A DNA stretch of 64,000 nt from Tachypleus tridentatus (lineage: Eukaryota > Arthropoda > Merostomata > Xiphosura > Limulidae): positions 1,550,001-1,614,000 of the forward strand of contig NC_134831.1 of NCBI RefSeq assembly GCF_004210375.1. Direction: 5' to 3'. The notes beneath the pieces were generated by a model. That model had not been told where the DNA came from. It did no database searches and saw only the letters and a list, made by a program, of their open reading frames with translations. This document shows positions 37,043-49,318 of the stretch, piece after piece; position 1 is the first letter of the stretch, and each line of letters starts with the position of its first letter. The position numbers and the translations under genes are program-made.

Positions 37043-37240
37043 TTTAGTGATGCTGAAGAGATAGTAAGATTTTATTATAATTACTTTAATATTTAGTGAT
37101 GCTGAAGAGATAGTAAGATTTTATTATAATTACTTTAATATTTAGTGATGCTGAAGAGATAGTAAGATTTTATTATAATTACTTTAATATTTAGTGATGC
37201 TGAAGAGATAGTAAGATTTTATTATAATTACTTTAATATT
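37043..37240. repeat. 49-bp minisatellite, four copies
   Basis: TTTAGTGATGCTGAAGAGAT starts at 37043, 37092, 37141 and 37190. Units are essentially identical, so the array is young. Confidence 0.95.
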
Positions 37241-37831
37241 TTTGTTAAATGTACAAGTGACGCACCAACACCATTTTGTTTCTAAGTCTGGTCTTTAGTT
37301 ACTGGTTGCGGCTGAAGTTCTGTTGCGCTCGCGCCGTTACATTTGTGCAGTTTGTACTCGTTTTTATTTTATATATAAATAATTTTTATTCAAATGAAAG
37401 TAATTATTGGTGTAATACGACATTTCAAACAGTTATTGTAATAAATAGACTGAAGAGAGCCAATGGATCTTAAACATGGTTAAAATTAAAAGAGTTAACG
37501 ACGTTGTGGCGCCAAGTTTGTACAGTTCTGTACTTAGTTTTAAGTTCTACTATTACAAGAACACACACACTACTAAACATAGCTAGCTACGATATACAAA
37601 ACACGGTTTATACTAATGTCATAAGAGTTTGCTAGCAACCCGTCGCATATAAACTTTTTTTTATTTAACTGGGAATTCTATTGTATTCTAATAACTACTA
37701 TCCTACATTTTTTTAAACATGTAGTGTTTTATTTTGTCTCTCTTTACGCACTTCTAAAAGTAATGAAAATATTTATTTATGTGAATACGGTTTGTTTTAG
37801 TTTAACAAGGAATAATCTAAGATATCATTTG

Positions 37832-39616
37832 GTATTAAACCTTTCACTTACCCAGTATACGAACATCCTAAGTTACTACTTATTATTAAACCTTTCACTT
37901 ACCCAGTATACGAACATCCTAAGTTACTACTTATTATTAAACCTTTCACTTACCCAGTATACGAACATCCTAAGTTACTACTTATTATTAAACCTTTCAC
38001 TTACCCAGTATACGAACATCCTAAGTTACTACTTATTATTAAACCTTTCACTTACCCAGTATACGAACATCCTAAGTTACTACTTATTATTAAACCTTTC
38101 ACTTACCTAGTATACGAACATCCTAAGTTACTACTTATTATTAAACCTTTTACTTACCCAGTATACGAACATCCTAAGTTACTACTTATTATTAAACCTT
38201 TTACTTACCCAGTATACGAACATCCTAAGTTACTACTTATTATTAAACCTTTCACTTACCCAGTATACGAACATCCTAAGTTACTACTTATTATTAAACC
38301 TTTCACTTACCCAGTATACGAACATCCTAAGTTACTACTTATTATTAAACCTTTCACTTACCTAGTATACGAACATCCTAAGTTACTACTTATTATTAAA
38401 CCTTATTATTAAACCTTTCACTTACCCAGTATACGAACATCCTAAGTTACTACTTATTATTAAACCTTTTACTTACCTAGTATACGAACATCCTAAGTTA
38501 CTACTTATTATTAAACCTTTTTACTTACCCAGTATACGAACATCCTAAGTTACTACTTATTATTAAACCTTTCACTTACCCAGTATACGAACATCCTAAG
38601 TATACGAACATCCTAAGTTACTACTTATTATTAAACCTTTCACTTACCCAGTATACGAACATCCTAAGTTACTACTTATTATTAAACCTTTCACTTACCC
38701 AGTATACGAACATCCTAAGTTACTACTTATTATTAAACCTTTCACTTACCCAGTATACGAACATCCTAAGTTACTACTTATTATTAAACCTTTCACTTAC
38801 CCAGTATACGAACATCCTAAGTTACTACTTATTATTAAACCTTTCACTTACCCAGTATACGAACATCCTAAGTTACTACTTATTATTAAACCTTTCACTT
38901 ACCCAGTATACGAACATCCTAAGTTACTACTTATTATTAAACCTTTCACTTACCCAGTATACGAACATCCTAAGTTACTACTTATTATTAAACCTTTCAC
39001 TTACCCAGTATACGAACATCCTAAGTTACTACTTATTATTAAACCTTTTACTTACCTAGTATACGAACATCCTAAGTTACTACTTATTATTAAACCTTTC
39101 ACTTACCCAGTATACGAACATCCTAAGTTACTACTTATTATTAAGCCTTTTACTTACCCAGTATACGAACATCCTAAGTTACTACTTATTATTAAACCTT
39201 TCACTTACCCAGTATACGAACATCCTAAGTTACTACTTATTATTAAACCTTTCACTTACCCAGTATACGAACATCCTAAGTTACTACTTATTATTAAACC
39301 TTTCACTTACCCAGTATACGAACATCCTAAGTTACTACTTATTATTAAACCTTTCACTTACCCAGTATACGAACATCCTAAGTAACTACTTATTATTAAA
39401 CCTTTTACTTACCTAGTATACGAACATCCTAAGTTACTACTTATTATTAAACCTTTCACTTACCCAGTATACGAACATCCTAAATTACTACTTATTATTA
39501 AGCCTTTTACTTACCCAGTATACGAACATCCTAAGTAACTACTTATTATTAAACCTTTCACTTACCCAGTATACGAACATCCTAAGTTACTACTTATTAT
39601 TAAGCCTTTTACTTAT
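37832..39616. repeat. 51-bp minisatellite, about 35 copies
   Basis: Units contain ACCTTTCACTTACCCAGTAT and TACTACTTATTATTA. Point variants (CACTTACCT, TTTTACTTACC, AAGCC) are scattered and recur, as expected from unequal exchange. A truncated or recombined unit occurs near 38400 and 38600. Because 51 is 17 codons, a 17-residue repeat (SLTQYTNILSYYLLLNL) is open until the first CCTAG variant. I judge this accidental: it lies in an intron and other frames behave similarly. Confidence 0.97.
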
Positions 39617-39904
39617 TCGCCATATCATTACTATAAAAGTTAAAAAAAAAAAACTTACAAAACTCTTTAACACCAAATTAAACTCAGTTATATTTCAAAC
39701 AATATTCACCCCTAAAATGACAGATCTAAGAAACGTTTCAAACAATATCCACCCATGTAACACCAGATCTTAAAAATGTCTCAAACAATATCCACCTCCA
39801 TAATAGAATATCTAATTAATATTTTAAATACTGCTATTATTGGAGAAACAAGCAAAAGTATAATAACAAACAGGACATAAAACAAATGTGTATCCTACGA
39901 GATA

Positions 39905-40030
39905 AGTAAGGGTTTAGTTCTTTCAAGAGCAAAGTCACACAGGACTTATCTGCTGTTTCCACCGAAAGAAATCGAAACTCGGATTTTAGCGTTATAAATT
40001 TGTAAATTTACCTCTGTCCTACTCTAAAAT
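39905..40030 (-). repeat. diverged SINE B copy
   Basis: Reverse-strand remnants in order: AGCAAAGTCACACAGG, ATCTGCTGTTTCCACCG, AATCGAAACTCGGATTTTAGC, TTTACCTCTGTCCTACTC. Confidence 0.75.
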
Positions 40031-40229
40031 AAACAGGAAAACATATGTCACACCTAAGTTATATTTTAACTAACAACAATTTTACAAAAATGTAAAAAGA
40101 GAGAGGTTAAAGATATGATGTTTTTGCAGGTTTATGTTTCAAGTACCTATTTACCTGTACAACAATAACAACAAAAACAAAAGGTAGAAAATACAGTGCG
40201 ACTCATGAGTTATGCCCTTTATTGACAAA

Positions 40230-40610
40230 ATATAACCCAGTGAATACGTAACTTAGTTTCTCAACCACAAGAACAAAAGAGAAAGCTACCATGATATGTT
40301 GTTGAGCGAAGTTTTCCACGTACCAGAATAGATACGTGTTTATTCAGGTAAGTTGCTAGGCGAATTTTTTCAACTACGAGACGGACGCGAGTACGTTTAC
40401 AAATATAAATGTTGCTATTCTCACGATAACTTTAATTAAAATAAAATACAAAATAACGTTTCGACCTTCTTAGGTCATCTTCAAATCTTTGTATAAATTA
40501 TTTTATAACGAGAATACACGAGTATGTTTACAGAGATAAGTCGCTAAGTAATTTTTTTCAACTTCAAGAACACAACTAGATATAGAAATAACCTTACATA
40601 CCATTTGGTA
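40230..40610. repeat. degenerate tandem repeat around the hairpin
   Basis: Blocks resembling GAGTACGTTTACA followed by GATAAGTYGCTAGGCGAATTTTTTCAACTA recur at irregular spacing on both sides of the hairpin near 40.40-40.52 kb. The hairpin therefore sits within, and probably inserted into, an older repeat. Confidence 0.5.
40447..40493 (-). ncRNA. hammerhead-ribozyme-like motif
   Basis: Read on the minus strand, there is an outer stem TACAAA/TTTGTA (stem I). The box TTGAAGA stands where the hammerhead needs CTGANGA. A 5-bp stem II GACCT/AGGTC has a short loop, and GAAAC is followed by GTTA, the site where cleavage would fall. The order and spacing match a minimal type I hammerhead of the kind reported in Penelope-like elements. 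The only core departure is C-to-T at position 3 of the catalytic box, which should greatly reduce or abolish cleavage. A longer inverted repeat (TATTCTC...GAGAATA) encloses it. Confidence 0.65.
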
Positions 40611-40620
40611 TCAAGTCACT

Positions 40621-41692
40621 AGACTTGAATTAAAACTACGTAGGTGTGTGTGTTTAGCTGAAATGTTTCATTCAATAGAACGTCACTTACCAACTTTACA
40701 GCTACAGTTAAAACAGAACAAATAATGAGAGACGAAAGTTTTTAAAATATCTTGTTTAACTCCTAACCCAGAAAGATGATTTTTTTTACTAATTTTAACA
40801 TTAAGCACAAATTGATTTTGAAAAATCTAGAAAAATGTAGTTTATATATATATATATATTTGCCAACACTGCGAAATATTTCAAATGCTTTACCCCCGGG
40901 GAAATTGTTCCTACTTAATAATCCTCAGAATTACATCTTTAAACTGGTTATTACCAGAAAATGACTAGATACTTTGGACGAATTATTTTATGTCTCAGGG
41001 ACGCCGCATAACTGAAAAATAACAGATTTTATCTTTGATATCGTTTGCTAGTTTTTTGTCTTCCATATAAAATATAGTTTCATACTTTTACAAAAACTAC
41101 TACATACTAGTTGAGATCCGTAAAACATTTGCAGTCAAATTAGTACTTTTATTGCAACAGAACTTATTTATAACACCGGATTTCTATAATGACATAAAAA
41201 AAATTATAATCGCAGACACCGAAATATATTACGTCCATTTGTCTTAGGCCTAATACTAGTTAAGCCTTTATCGAGTACGGCATATATCTGATAAAGAGAT
41301 AAATTGACAATATTACTCCTGGACCTTGTTTTTTACTTTAGTTAGAGCTAAATTTCATCGTACTTAATACTATGAATAAATACATTTGTAATGTAATTCT
41401 ACGAATTAACATTAGGGATTTTTAAAAAGTTTCATAAGTCCTTAATTAATATGTTGTTGTACAACATGTACAAATGTCTAATAAAGTATATTTACATCCG
41501 TTAAAATTAAGTGTGCGCACAAGCGCACTTAGATTGTAATATGTGCGCGCCTTTTCAGGGCAGACAGGCCTGAATATTACAATCGTAAAAGATAAATACA
41601 TGCGTCACGCCATGCCTAATGATACATTCCAAAATTAAAGAGAACATCTCAGGTTAATGGTTATAGCTCACTAGCTCACTGTTGTGTCCAAC
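40621..41692. other. intronic; no exon seen
   Basis: AT-rich unique DNA with a (TA)n run at about 40843-40859. No exon-like segment. Confidence 0.4.
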
Positions 41693-41812
41693 CCCCCCCC
41701 GCTATTACAGAGGTAAGTGTAAGGATTTACAACGCTCAAATCAGGGGTTCGATTCCCCTCGGTAGACTCAGCAGATAGCTCGATGTGGCTTTGTTATAAG
41801 AAAAACACACAC
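41693..41812 (+). repeat. SINE B copy
   Basis: GCTATTACAGAGGTAAG head, GGGGTTCGATTCCCCTCGG B box, CAGCAGATAGCTCGATGTGG and a CA-rich tail. Confidence 0.92.
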
Positions 41813-41904
41813 GCCTTCCCTAGCATAAGGCGTTATATTCCATAATACAACTTTTAAAAAAATATTTCCAATACGCATAATTTTGAGATACTTGTTGGGT
41901 TCTT

Positions 41905-42120
41905 TAGGACATTCATGAAAAGCTACACAAGGGCTATTTGTACTGGCTGACCCTAATTTTGAACTGATAAACTACATAAGAAGATGGCTAATCAACAGCA
42001 TCCAATGCAAACTCTCGGGCTACTTTAATCCCATAGTTAGATTTGACCGCCATTCTTATAACACATACACGGACCTAAAGTGCGGAGCGCAATTTTGCGA
42101 CAATAGGACTCGAAACATGA
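41905..42120 (-). repeat. old diverged relative of SINE A
   Basis: Reverse-strand body recognisable by AAAGCTACACAAGGGCTATT, CTCTCGGGCTACTTTAATCC and TTATAACACATACACGG. It ends in a head side GTGCGGAGCGC distinct from ordinary SINE A. Confidence 0.65.
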
Positions 42121-43077
42121 ATAATTGGATTCACAGTTTGACACTTCAATTTATTACCTACTTGGAAATTATTAAAATAATTATGAATTTGTTGCAACAA
42201 ACCATAAAAAACTCTCTCCCAGAGAAAGAGAGAAAACAAAAAATGCAAAGGGGCTCAAATAAACCCGAACAGAACTATATTAATCGTACATATAGCCCAA
42301 ATACAAATCCCGGTTTGCCCCTGTTTCAATGAATTTTTTTTCTTATTACCATAATTGCAATGCAGAACGGATTGCACATGACCAGGTTAGCTGATTGTGG
42401 CTCAAATTAATCACTTCTACTGAGATGAACCAAGCTAGAAAAAGTCAAGGTTGTAAGACTACACTAGAACTTGATAATTTTATTCTGAGAACGTCCTAAT
42501 CAGAGAGGTGTCATCAGCCCCCCCTCCCTTCACTGTCTGCACCTTCCTTACCGTTTTAGTTTCGTATGCTTGTCGACACTTCCAGGCCTGGTTACCGCTC
42601 TAATGATATCTTTACAATTACACGTAAAAAATGGACAAGCGACACTAAGTAGACAGTAACATTTATACACACACACACACATATATATATATATTATATA
42701 CATTTTGAGTCTCTTTATTAGAAGTCAGGGTTAATAAACATTCAAGAGGTTTAATCAGTTTCCTCATGGTGCTCACGTACGCGCACACACACAGATACGC
42801 CTCTTAGGCAACTCTTTTTTGGTCATCAGCCGAAACAAATGTCCTCTTTTCTGACAAAGTTTATTCAGTTATATTATAACAGTTTCCCTGTCATCTGCGG
42901 TAAATTTTAAAGCGTTCTTACGCACATACAGAGTAAGTGTGACGTCATTATTTACCCCTAATTCTCGGAACAATTGATACTATGTTCACGTTAACAGTGT
43001 CAGATTAATCACGTTGAGTTTGGTCGTTTTGACTCAGTTCCCTTTACGTGACTACTTGAACAACAAAACATGAAAAG
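42121..43077. other. intronic; microsatellite but no exon seen
   Basis: Contains a (CA)n(TA)n run at about 42666-42701 and a short CA run near 42783. Nothing else was recognised. Confidence 0.45.
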
Positions 43078-44020
43078 CTGGTGAACAGTGTTACAGAATA
43101 AACTACGAACGTGAATTGTTGGTCAACAGTATTACAGAATAAACTACGAACATGAATTGTTGGTCAACATTATTACAGAATAAACTACGAACATGGATTG
43201 TTGGTCAACATTGTTACAGAATAAACTACGAGCATAAATTGTTAGTCAACAGTGTTACAGAATAAACTATGAACATGAAGAGTTGGTCAACAGTGCTACA
43301 GAATAAACTATGAACATGGAATGTTGGTCAACAGTGTTACAGAATAAGCTATGAATATGGATTGTTGGTCAACAGTGTCACAGAATAAACTACCAACATG
43401 AATTGTTGGTCAATAGTGTTACAGAATAAACTATGAGTATGGATTGTTGGTCAACAGTGTTACAGAATAAACTACGAACATGAATTGTTGGTCAACAGTA
43501 TTACAGAATAAACTACGAACATGGATTGTTGGTCAACATTGTTACAGAATAAACTACATGGAATGTTGGAGTGTTACATAAATTGTTAGTCAACAGTGTT
43601 ACAGAATAAACTATGAACATGAAGAGTTGGTCAACAGTGCTACAGAATAAACTACGAACATGGAATGTTGGTCAACAGTGTTACAGAATAAGTTATGAAT
43701 ATGGATTGTTGGTCAACAGTGTCACAGAATAAACTACCAACATGAATTGTTGGTCAACAGTGTTACAGAATAAGCTATGAACATGGATTGTTGGTCAACA
43801 GTGTTACAGAATAAACTACAAACATGAATTGTTGGTCAATAGTGTTACAGAATAAACTATGAGCATGGATTGTTGGTCAACAGTGTTACAGAATAAACTA
43901 CAGACATGAATTGTTGGTCAATAGTGTTACAGAATAAACTATGAACATGAAGGGTTGGTCAACAGTGTTACAGAATAAACTATGAACATAAAGGGTTGGT
44001 CAACAGTGTTAACTACTAAT
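43078..44020. repeat. 41-bp minisatellite with a duplicated block
   Basis: About 22 units built on TTGGTCAACAGTGTTACAG with a 41-base period. A distinctive run of variant units starting GAAGAGTTGG at 43278 recurs in the same order at 43621, 343 bases later, after one irregular unit near 43556-43590. A multi-unit block was therefore duplicated. Confidence 0.95.
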
Positions 44021-44224
44021 ATGAACTGTTCTTTGCCGTACTTATAACAACATGAGAATGAAATTTCGGTTATTACTACCAAACCTCGAATACGAAATAC
44101 TCAGTAACAAAATAGGAAAGTCTACTGGTGAGTTGAAGGAACATGACTAACACGAAATACTGATTAACACTGTTTAGAGAGTCAACACCAACTCAAAAAA
44201 AAAGCTGCTAGAGCTGCTAGACTC

Positions 44225-44394
44225 TAGGAAACAATGCAAATCAACATCATTCACAACTAATCTAATAGTGGGACTTGACAGTCACTCTTATGACGCACCT
44301 ACAGCCCCAAACTCCTGAGCGCATTTTCCTTTCACTTTGTTAATAACCCGGCATGACCAGGTGATTAGGGTAATCAACTGGTAATCTGAGGAAT
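44225..44394. repeat. SINE A-related fragments in opposite orientations
   Basis: 44225-44335 resembles the old SINE A relative on the minus strand (AATAGTGGGACTTGACAGTC, CCCCAAACTCCTGAGCGC). 44348-44394 is a plus-strand head-only SINE A remnant (CCCGGCATGACCAGGTGATT). Confidence 0.6.
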
Positions 44395-46823
44395 AACTAG
44401 TTTCCAATCAGGGTTAAGTACGTACGTAGAATTAAAATCAAAACCAACCTGGCCACAATGGAGTTAATTAAATATACATTCTTACGGTTTCTACTCGTAA
44501 AGATTAAAGTGCACTATTTCATCAGTTGGGCACTCTTGTTGTTAACGATATATTCGGCCATAATCCCAATAACATTACACTATGTACTATTAATTAATAG
44601 AGTTAACAAAGAGAAACTGTTTACTTGCGTTAGTAGAAAAACTATAATTCATAAAATGTTGATTATTTGCGTTCGTAGAAGAGAGAATGGGAGTGACCAA
44701 ATTCCGATCCAGACCCCGTGAATGTAAAAAAAAAATTGAGTGAAAACTGATTAGACAGTGTATGTATCCGTCCGTTCAAATATGATAAAAACAAAGGTAC
44801 TTATAACGCTAAATAAAATTCGAGATTTGATCTCTGCGGTAGATACGAGAAAGATGGACTATCGTGCAACTTTGAGTTTAACAACAAGTTATTTTTTAAA
44901 AAACGTCAATTTTTTGAACATTTGTATACAGTTTAAAATATTTTAATCCTACTTTAACAGTAAACCTTTTCACGTAATCCCCAAAACGAAAATCACTGCA
45001 CGCATACGTACGCCGAGCAAAAAAAAAAAAACCGAAAAAAACACACAACGTCACATGGCATAAATATCACTTATAGATCATTTTCAATAAGACTTTCAGC
45101 GTATTTTCTTGGAATAAAATACAAGCTTATGTAAACTTAAAAAATACACAGACGGTATAGTTGCAGTAAAAGTAGCAGATGTCTTTATGCCACACTTCCG
45201 AAGAACGTTTAAAGTTACACATAAAAAAAACACATCGCCAATAGCCGCCTACGTTGATCCACCGTGCTTGCTGAAGGTGGACACGTCTCACAAGAACCAG
45301 TGCTGATCTCGAAGATTAAGACATTAGACAGAAAGATATCTCTCGAGTTAAGTTTCAGTCACGATCTACAACAGCTGGTGTTTGTTTGAAAAACCTGAGG
45401 TGAAAAAAAACCATCACTTTTTGAGTGACATCTGATATTCTTAAAAAAATTTAAAAAAAGGTGAAGAGAGAACAGAATATTGTGATAAATGGTTCTATTC
45501 CAATACGTGTCCGTACGTGAACGTACATGGGATATTTAGATTTAGTTACAAGTTAACCTAAGTTAATAATAAAAAAGACATCAAACAAAATAAAGTAGAA
45601 AATTTGTGGTGTTTATATCTTCTCAATAAAATTGAATTGAAAAAACTGACGACAATTGAAAATATACGACGTCAGTAACGACTATTCTTATAACCGGAAT
45701 TCCTACAGATAACTGTAAGACGTTATAAATATATATAATTCATGGTGATTAAGGCCGTTCCACTCTTGGTCCAGGTTCGAGATCTATTACCAAAACCACG
45801 AAGTAATTTATCAGTAACTGCTCTAGTTAGTGTTCAGCTACTATTTAGGCTTAGTTCAATCTAACAACAACGATTTTATGAGAACTTTTGCACGTAAAAA
45901 AACAAACAAAAAATAGTCACAAAGATTATTTATATAAAGAAATGTGTGTGTTTTTAACACCCTAACTCCCCCGAACCTATTGGGCCAATCTCGACCAAAA
46001 TATGCGTAAACACTATGAATTATGTGGAATGTTCTTAGGGGATCAAAATTGAGCCTAACCCTATTTCTATTTTGTAAAATATATTGGTTAATTTCTCCAA
46101 GCCTATTGAGTAAATCTCAAACAATCTTGGTAGGTTGATGCTTTAGACAATGTTGAATATTCCAAAAGGATTCAAGGACAAAGTGTGAAAGTTGCTGGAC
46201 TGTTTCTCAAACGACCATGATTTTATCATGATCAGTGAGATGTAGGGTGTTCAAGCGTGGAATCACCTCAAATTATTTATTTATTACAAGATGGAAAGCA
46301 AACTGTAAATGTTGTTTATGAAAAAGCTTGGTTATAATTTTAAAATCTCGAGATAAAGTTTATGTTCAAGTTATTACTTTGAAACATATAATTGGTGTTA
46401 ATCTTACACTTAACGCGTATTTCAACTTGTAACGAAATAAAAACGAACAGGGGTCCAAATAAAAGTGGAGAGAGACGGAAAGTTCATTTGACTGAGGGAA
46501 GCGAGGGAATGTACTCCACAGGGACACACATGCTGTGTACGGCTGTGGTCCAGGGTTTGCTTTAGGGTCCTGAAAGTTCTTAGGTTGTCGGTTGAATTTT
46601 ACGAACTCTTCTGCTTTTCCTGATAATAATTTTCCTAATTTTGATTTTTTTTTTTTTTACTGGGACAAATAGAAAAGTGAGGAAGGGTTCCATTTTGTTC
46701 GTAGTGAAATGACTTACTTTTACAAGACTGATATGAAATTTAACTTCAGGGTGTTGTTCTGGTAAATTGGGGCTTACATCAAAGTATTTGTATTTGTTAT
46801 TTATATACACCACCAGTAAATTA
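44395..46823. other. intronic; no exon seen
   Basis: AT-rich. A weak SINE A head remnant occurs near 45741-45795. A pair of related segments around CCTATTGGGCCAATCTC (45977) and CCTATTGAGTAAATCTC (46103) suggests an old repeat. Frames of 62-87 codons lack any family motif. Confidence 0.4.
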
Positions 46824-49315
46824 CACTATGTAACAAAATTTTACTTTTTATTGTTCCTGGGAAGAAAGTGTTATTTCCCAATTGTTTATGCCTAAGGTAA
46901 ATGGAAGAGACCTATTTTTCTCTTCAAACTTTGCTTTTGTGACCTGGATAATGAAATTTTCAAATTTAACCATTTTTCAGAACATTCCAGGTAGATTTAG
47001 TGCTGAGTCGCTGATAGAGAATTTTCTCGAACTTTATAAAATGTTGTAGAACTTACGAGAATTTTCAATAGCCTTTTAGAATTTTCTAGAACTTTCCATA
47101 GTAATATATATATATATATGTAGGGGCTTACCACTCACCAATTCAGTTTATTTTTGTCTACCTAAGTGAACACATAGACCTATCTGATTTTATCAGAGAT
47201 GGCATCAAGAAGCTGCAAGCATTCTCCAGATACATTCTGCTATGTATGTGGCCAATTTATCAAGACAAGAGCAAAAAAGTACTCTGTGACATCATCTGTT
47301 AAAATGTATGAAGTCTACAAGACATATTTCAACATGCCTGTTGGGGATCAAGACAAACCCTGGGCACCTCATTTTACCTGCAAGCACTGCAAAAAACTCT
47401 AGAAAGCAAGATGGACAATTTTTGCTTGCTTGAATAGTGAGATTTTATATTATACAAATTTTAGATCTTTTAAAATTTAAATATTTTTTTTATTTCCAAT
47501 AGTATAGAAAATTATCACATATAAAATATTTTGCATGAACTTCTTCACATTAGTTGTGGATGAAATAAATTTATTCTTCATAATAATTTTATTTTGCCCT
47601 TTTGCAGGATGGTACAGAGGGGAAAGGAGAACCATTAAGTTCGCTATTTCAAGAATTTGACGTGAACCCACTGACCATTCAAGCAATTACTACTTCTGCA
47701 TGATGGACCCTTCCAAACGTCGGGCTGACAAGAACGCATCTGCTGTCATGTATTCGGACCTTCCACTATCCATCGTCCCAGTGCCACACTGCCCTGAGCA
47801 ACCTGTATCCACTCCGTCAGAGAGAAAGCAGCAAATCAGAAGAGGAGGTAGACGTTGAAGATCCAGATTACAATTTCAGAGGTGCAGCTGGTGAGAAAAA
47901 CACATTCTACCCCAACCAAAGAGACCTCAATGATTTGATCAGAGATCTTGGTCTAACAAAGTCGAATGCCAAGCTTTTGACATATAGGCTCAAGGAATGA
48001 GATTTGTTAGAAGAAAGTGTGCAAGTTGCAAGTCAGAGGAAGCGTTACTGACTGATATTTTTCAAGCTTGTTTACTCCTCAAGATGGACTCTGCTTCTGC
48101 CACAATGTATCCGGTCTGTGTGAGGCAACTAGGATTGCCTGTAACCCGAACGAGTGGCGCCTCTTCATTGATAGTTCATCCAGAAGCCTCAGAGCTGTGC
48201 TGATCCATAACGGGAATAAGTAACCGTCTCTTTCCCTGGCTCATTCGTTTCACCTCACAGAGGAATACAACAACGTCAAGACCATGCTTAAAAGCCTTGA
48301 AGTATAATGAGTATGACTGGGAGGTTATCAGAGACATCAAAATGGTGGCATTCCTGATGGGTCTCCAAGGAGGCTTTATCAAGTTTCCCTGTTATCTTTG
48401 CTTTTGGGACAGCAGGGATACCACAGCGCACTACAACAGGAAGCACTGGCCACAATGGACCGAGTTCTCTATGGGGAGGCACAACGTCAAGTGTGATCTA
48501 CTAGTGGAACCCCAAAAGGTATTGTTCCCATCATTGCACATAAAATTGGGTCTCATGAAACAATTTGTCACAGCTCTTGATAAGAAGTTTGCAGCCTTCA
48601 AGTACCTTCAAGACTTCTTCCCTAAGCTGTCTGAGGCAAAGGTCAAAGTTGATGTCTTCGTTGGACCACAAATAAAGAAGATCCTGGAGTACACGGAATT
48701 CCTCAAGAAGCTCAGTAGGAAGGAAAAAAAAGCTTGGGGCAGCTGTGTCGCAGTGGTTCGGGCTTCTTGAGCAGTCACAAGGCCGAAAATTATGTGGAAC
48801 TGGTTGAGGCTCTGGTGAAGAACTACGGCGAAATGGGCTGCAGGATGTCTCTGAAAGTACATATCCTTGACGTTCATCTTCATAAATTCAAGGAGAACAT
48901 GGGAGCATACTCAGAAGAGCAAGGCGAGCGCTTCCACCAAGATATACTGGACTTTGAACGCCGCTACCAAAGAGCGTATAACGAAAACATGATGGAAGAC
49001 TATATTTGGGGGCTGATACGTGAAAGTGATTTACATTACAGTCGCAAATCTTGAAAAACTACTCAATTTTTGTATAACTTTAGTATAAATACATGTAAAT
49101 TTTGATTTATATGTTGTTTCATTCAAACTTCATGTGAATAAATATGTGCAAATTTGCCCATTTTTACATAGAAAATAGGTTAATTTCTAAATTTCATTAT
49201 CCAGGTCACAAGAGCAAAATTTGAAGGAAATAATGGCCATTTTCTGTACTTTTACAACATAAACAATTGCGAAATAACACATACTATTCAGGAACAAAAC
49301 TTGTGTTACATAGTG
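46824..49315 (+). mobile_element. 2.5-kb DNA transposon, inactivated
   Basis: Long imperfect terminal inverted repeats of about 150 bases begin CACTATGTAACA. A 3-bp duplication TTA flanks the element (46821-46823 and 49316-49318). Inside is one broken transposase-like gene with an intron. The termini start with CACTA and the duplication is 3 bp, as in CACTA/EnSpm elements, but superfamily assignment needs a protein search. It is the structural parent of the deleted copies at 20456-20931 and 29231-29716. It lies in the Meteorin-family intron, in the opposite transcriptional direction to the gene. Confidence 0.92.
47199..49054 (+). pseudogene. transposase-like gene with multiple breaks
   Basis: Exon 1 (from ATG at 47199) carries paired cysteines (CYVC, CKHC) suggesting a zinc-binding N-terminus, then shifts frame at about 47390-47400. 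An intron ends at 47607 (TTTTGCAG). Exon 2 resumes as WYRG and continues recognisably, with in-frame stops near 47657, 47998 and 48222 and shifts near 47826, 48060-48140, 48300 and 48765. Segments that stay readable include WRLFIDSS (near 48160), IRDIKMVAFL plus FPCYLCFW (48330-48410) and SEEQGERFH (near 48915). Those three blocks are candidates for the Asp, Asp and Glu of an RNase-H-fold transposase. The gene ends at TGA 49052-49054. I have seen very similar multicopy proteins in arthropods, but I cannot name the family with certainty. Confidence 0.85.
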
Positions 49316-49318
49316 TTA

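Noticed and set aside
37724-38110. 128-codon frame with a 17-residue repeat
   Set aside because: It follows from the 51-bp minisatellite, ends at a common C-to-T variant, and lies in an intron on the opposite strand to the gene.
47199-49054. Intact transposase made of several short ORFs
   Set aside because: The pieces are one gene broken by several stops and frameshifts. They are not separate genes and not a working protein.
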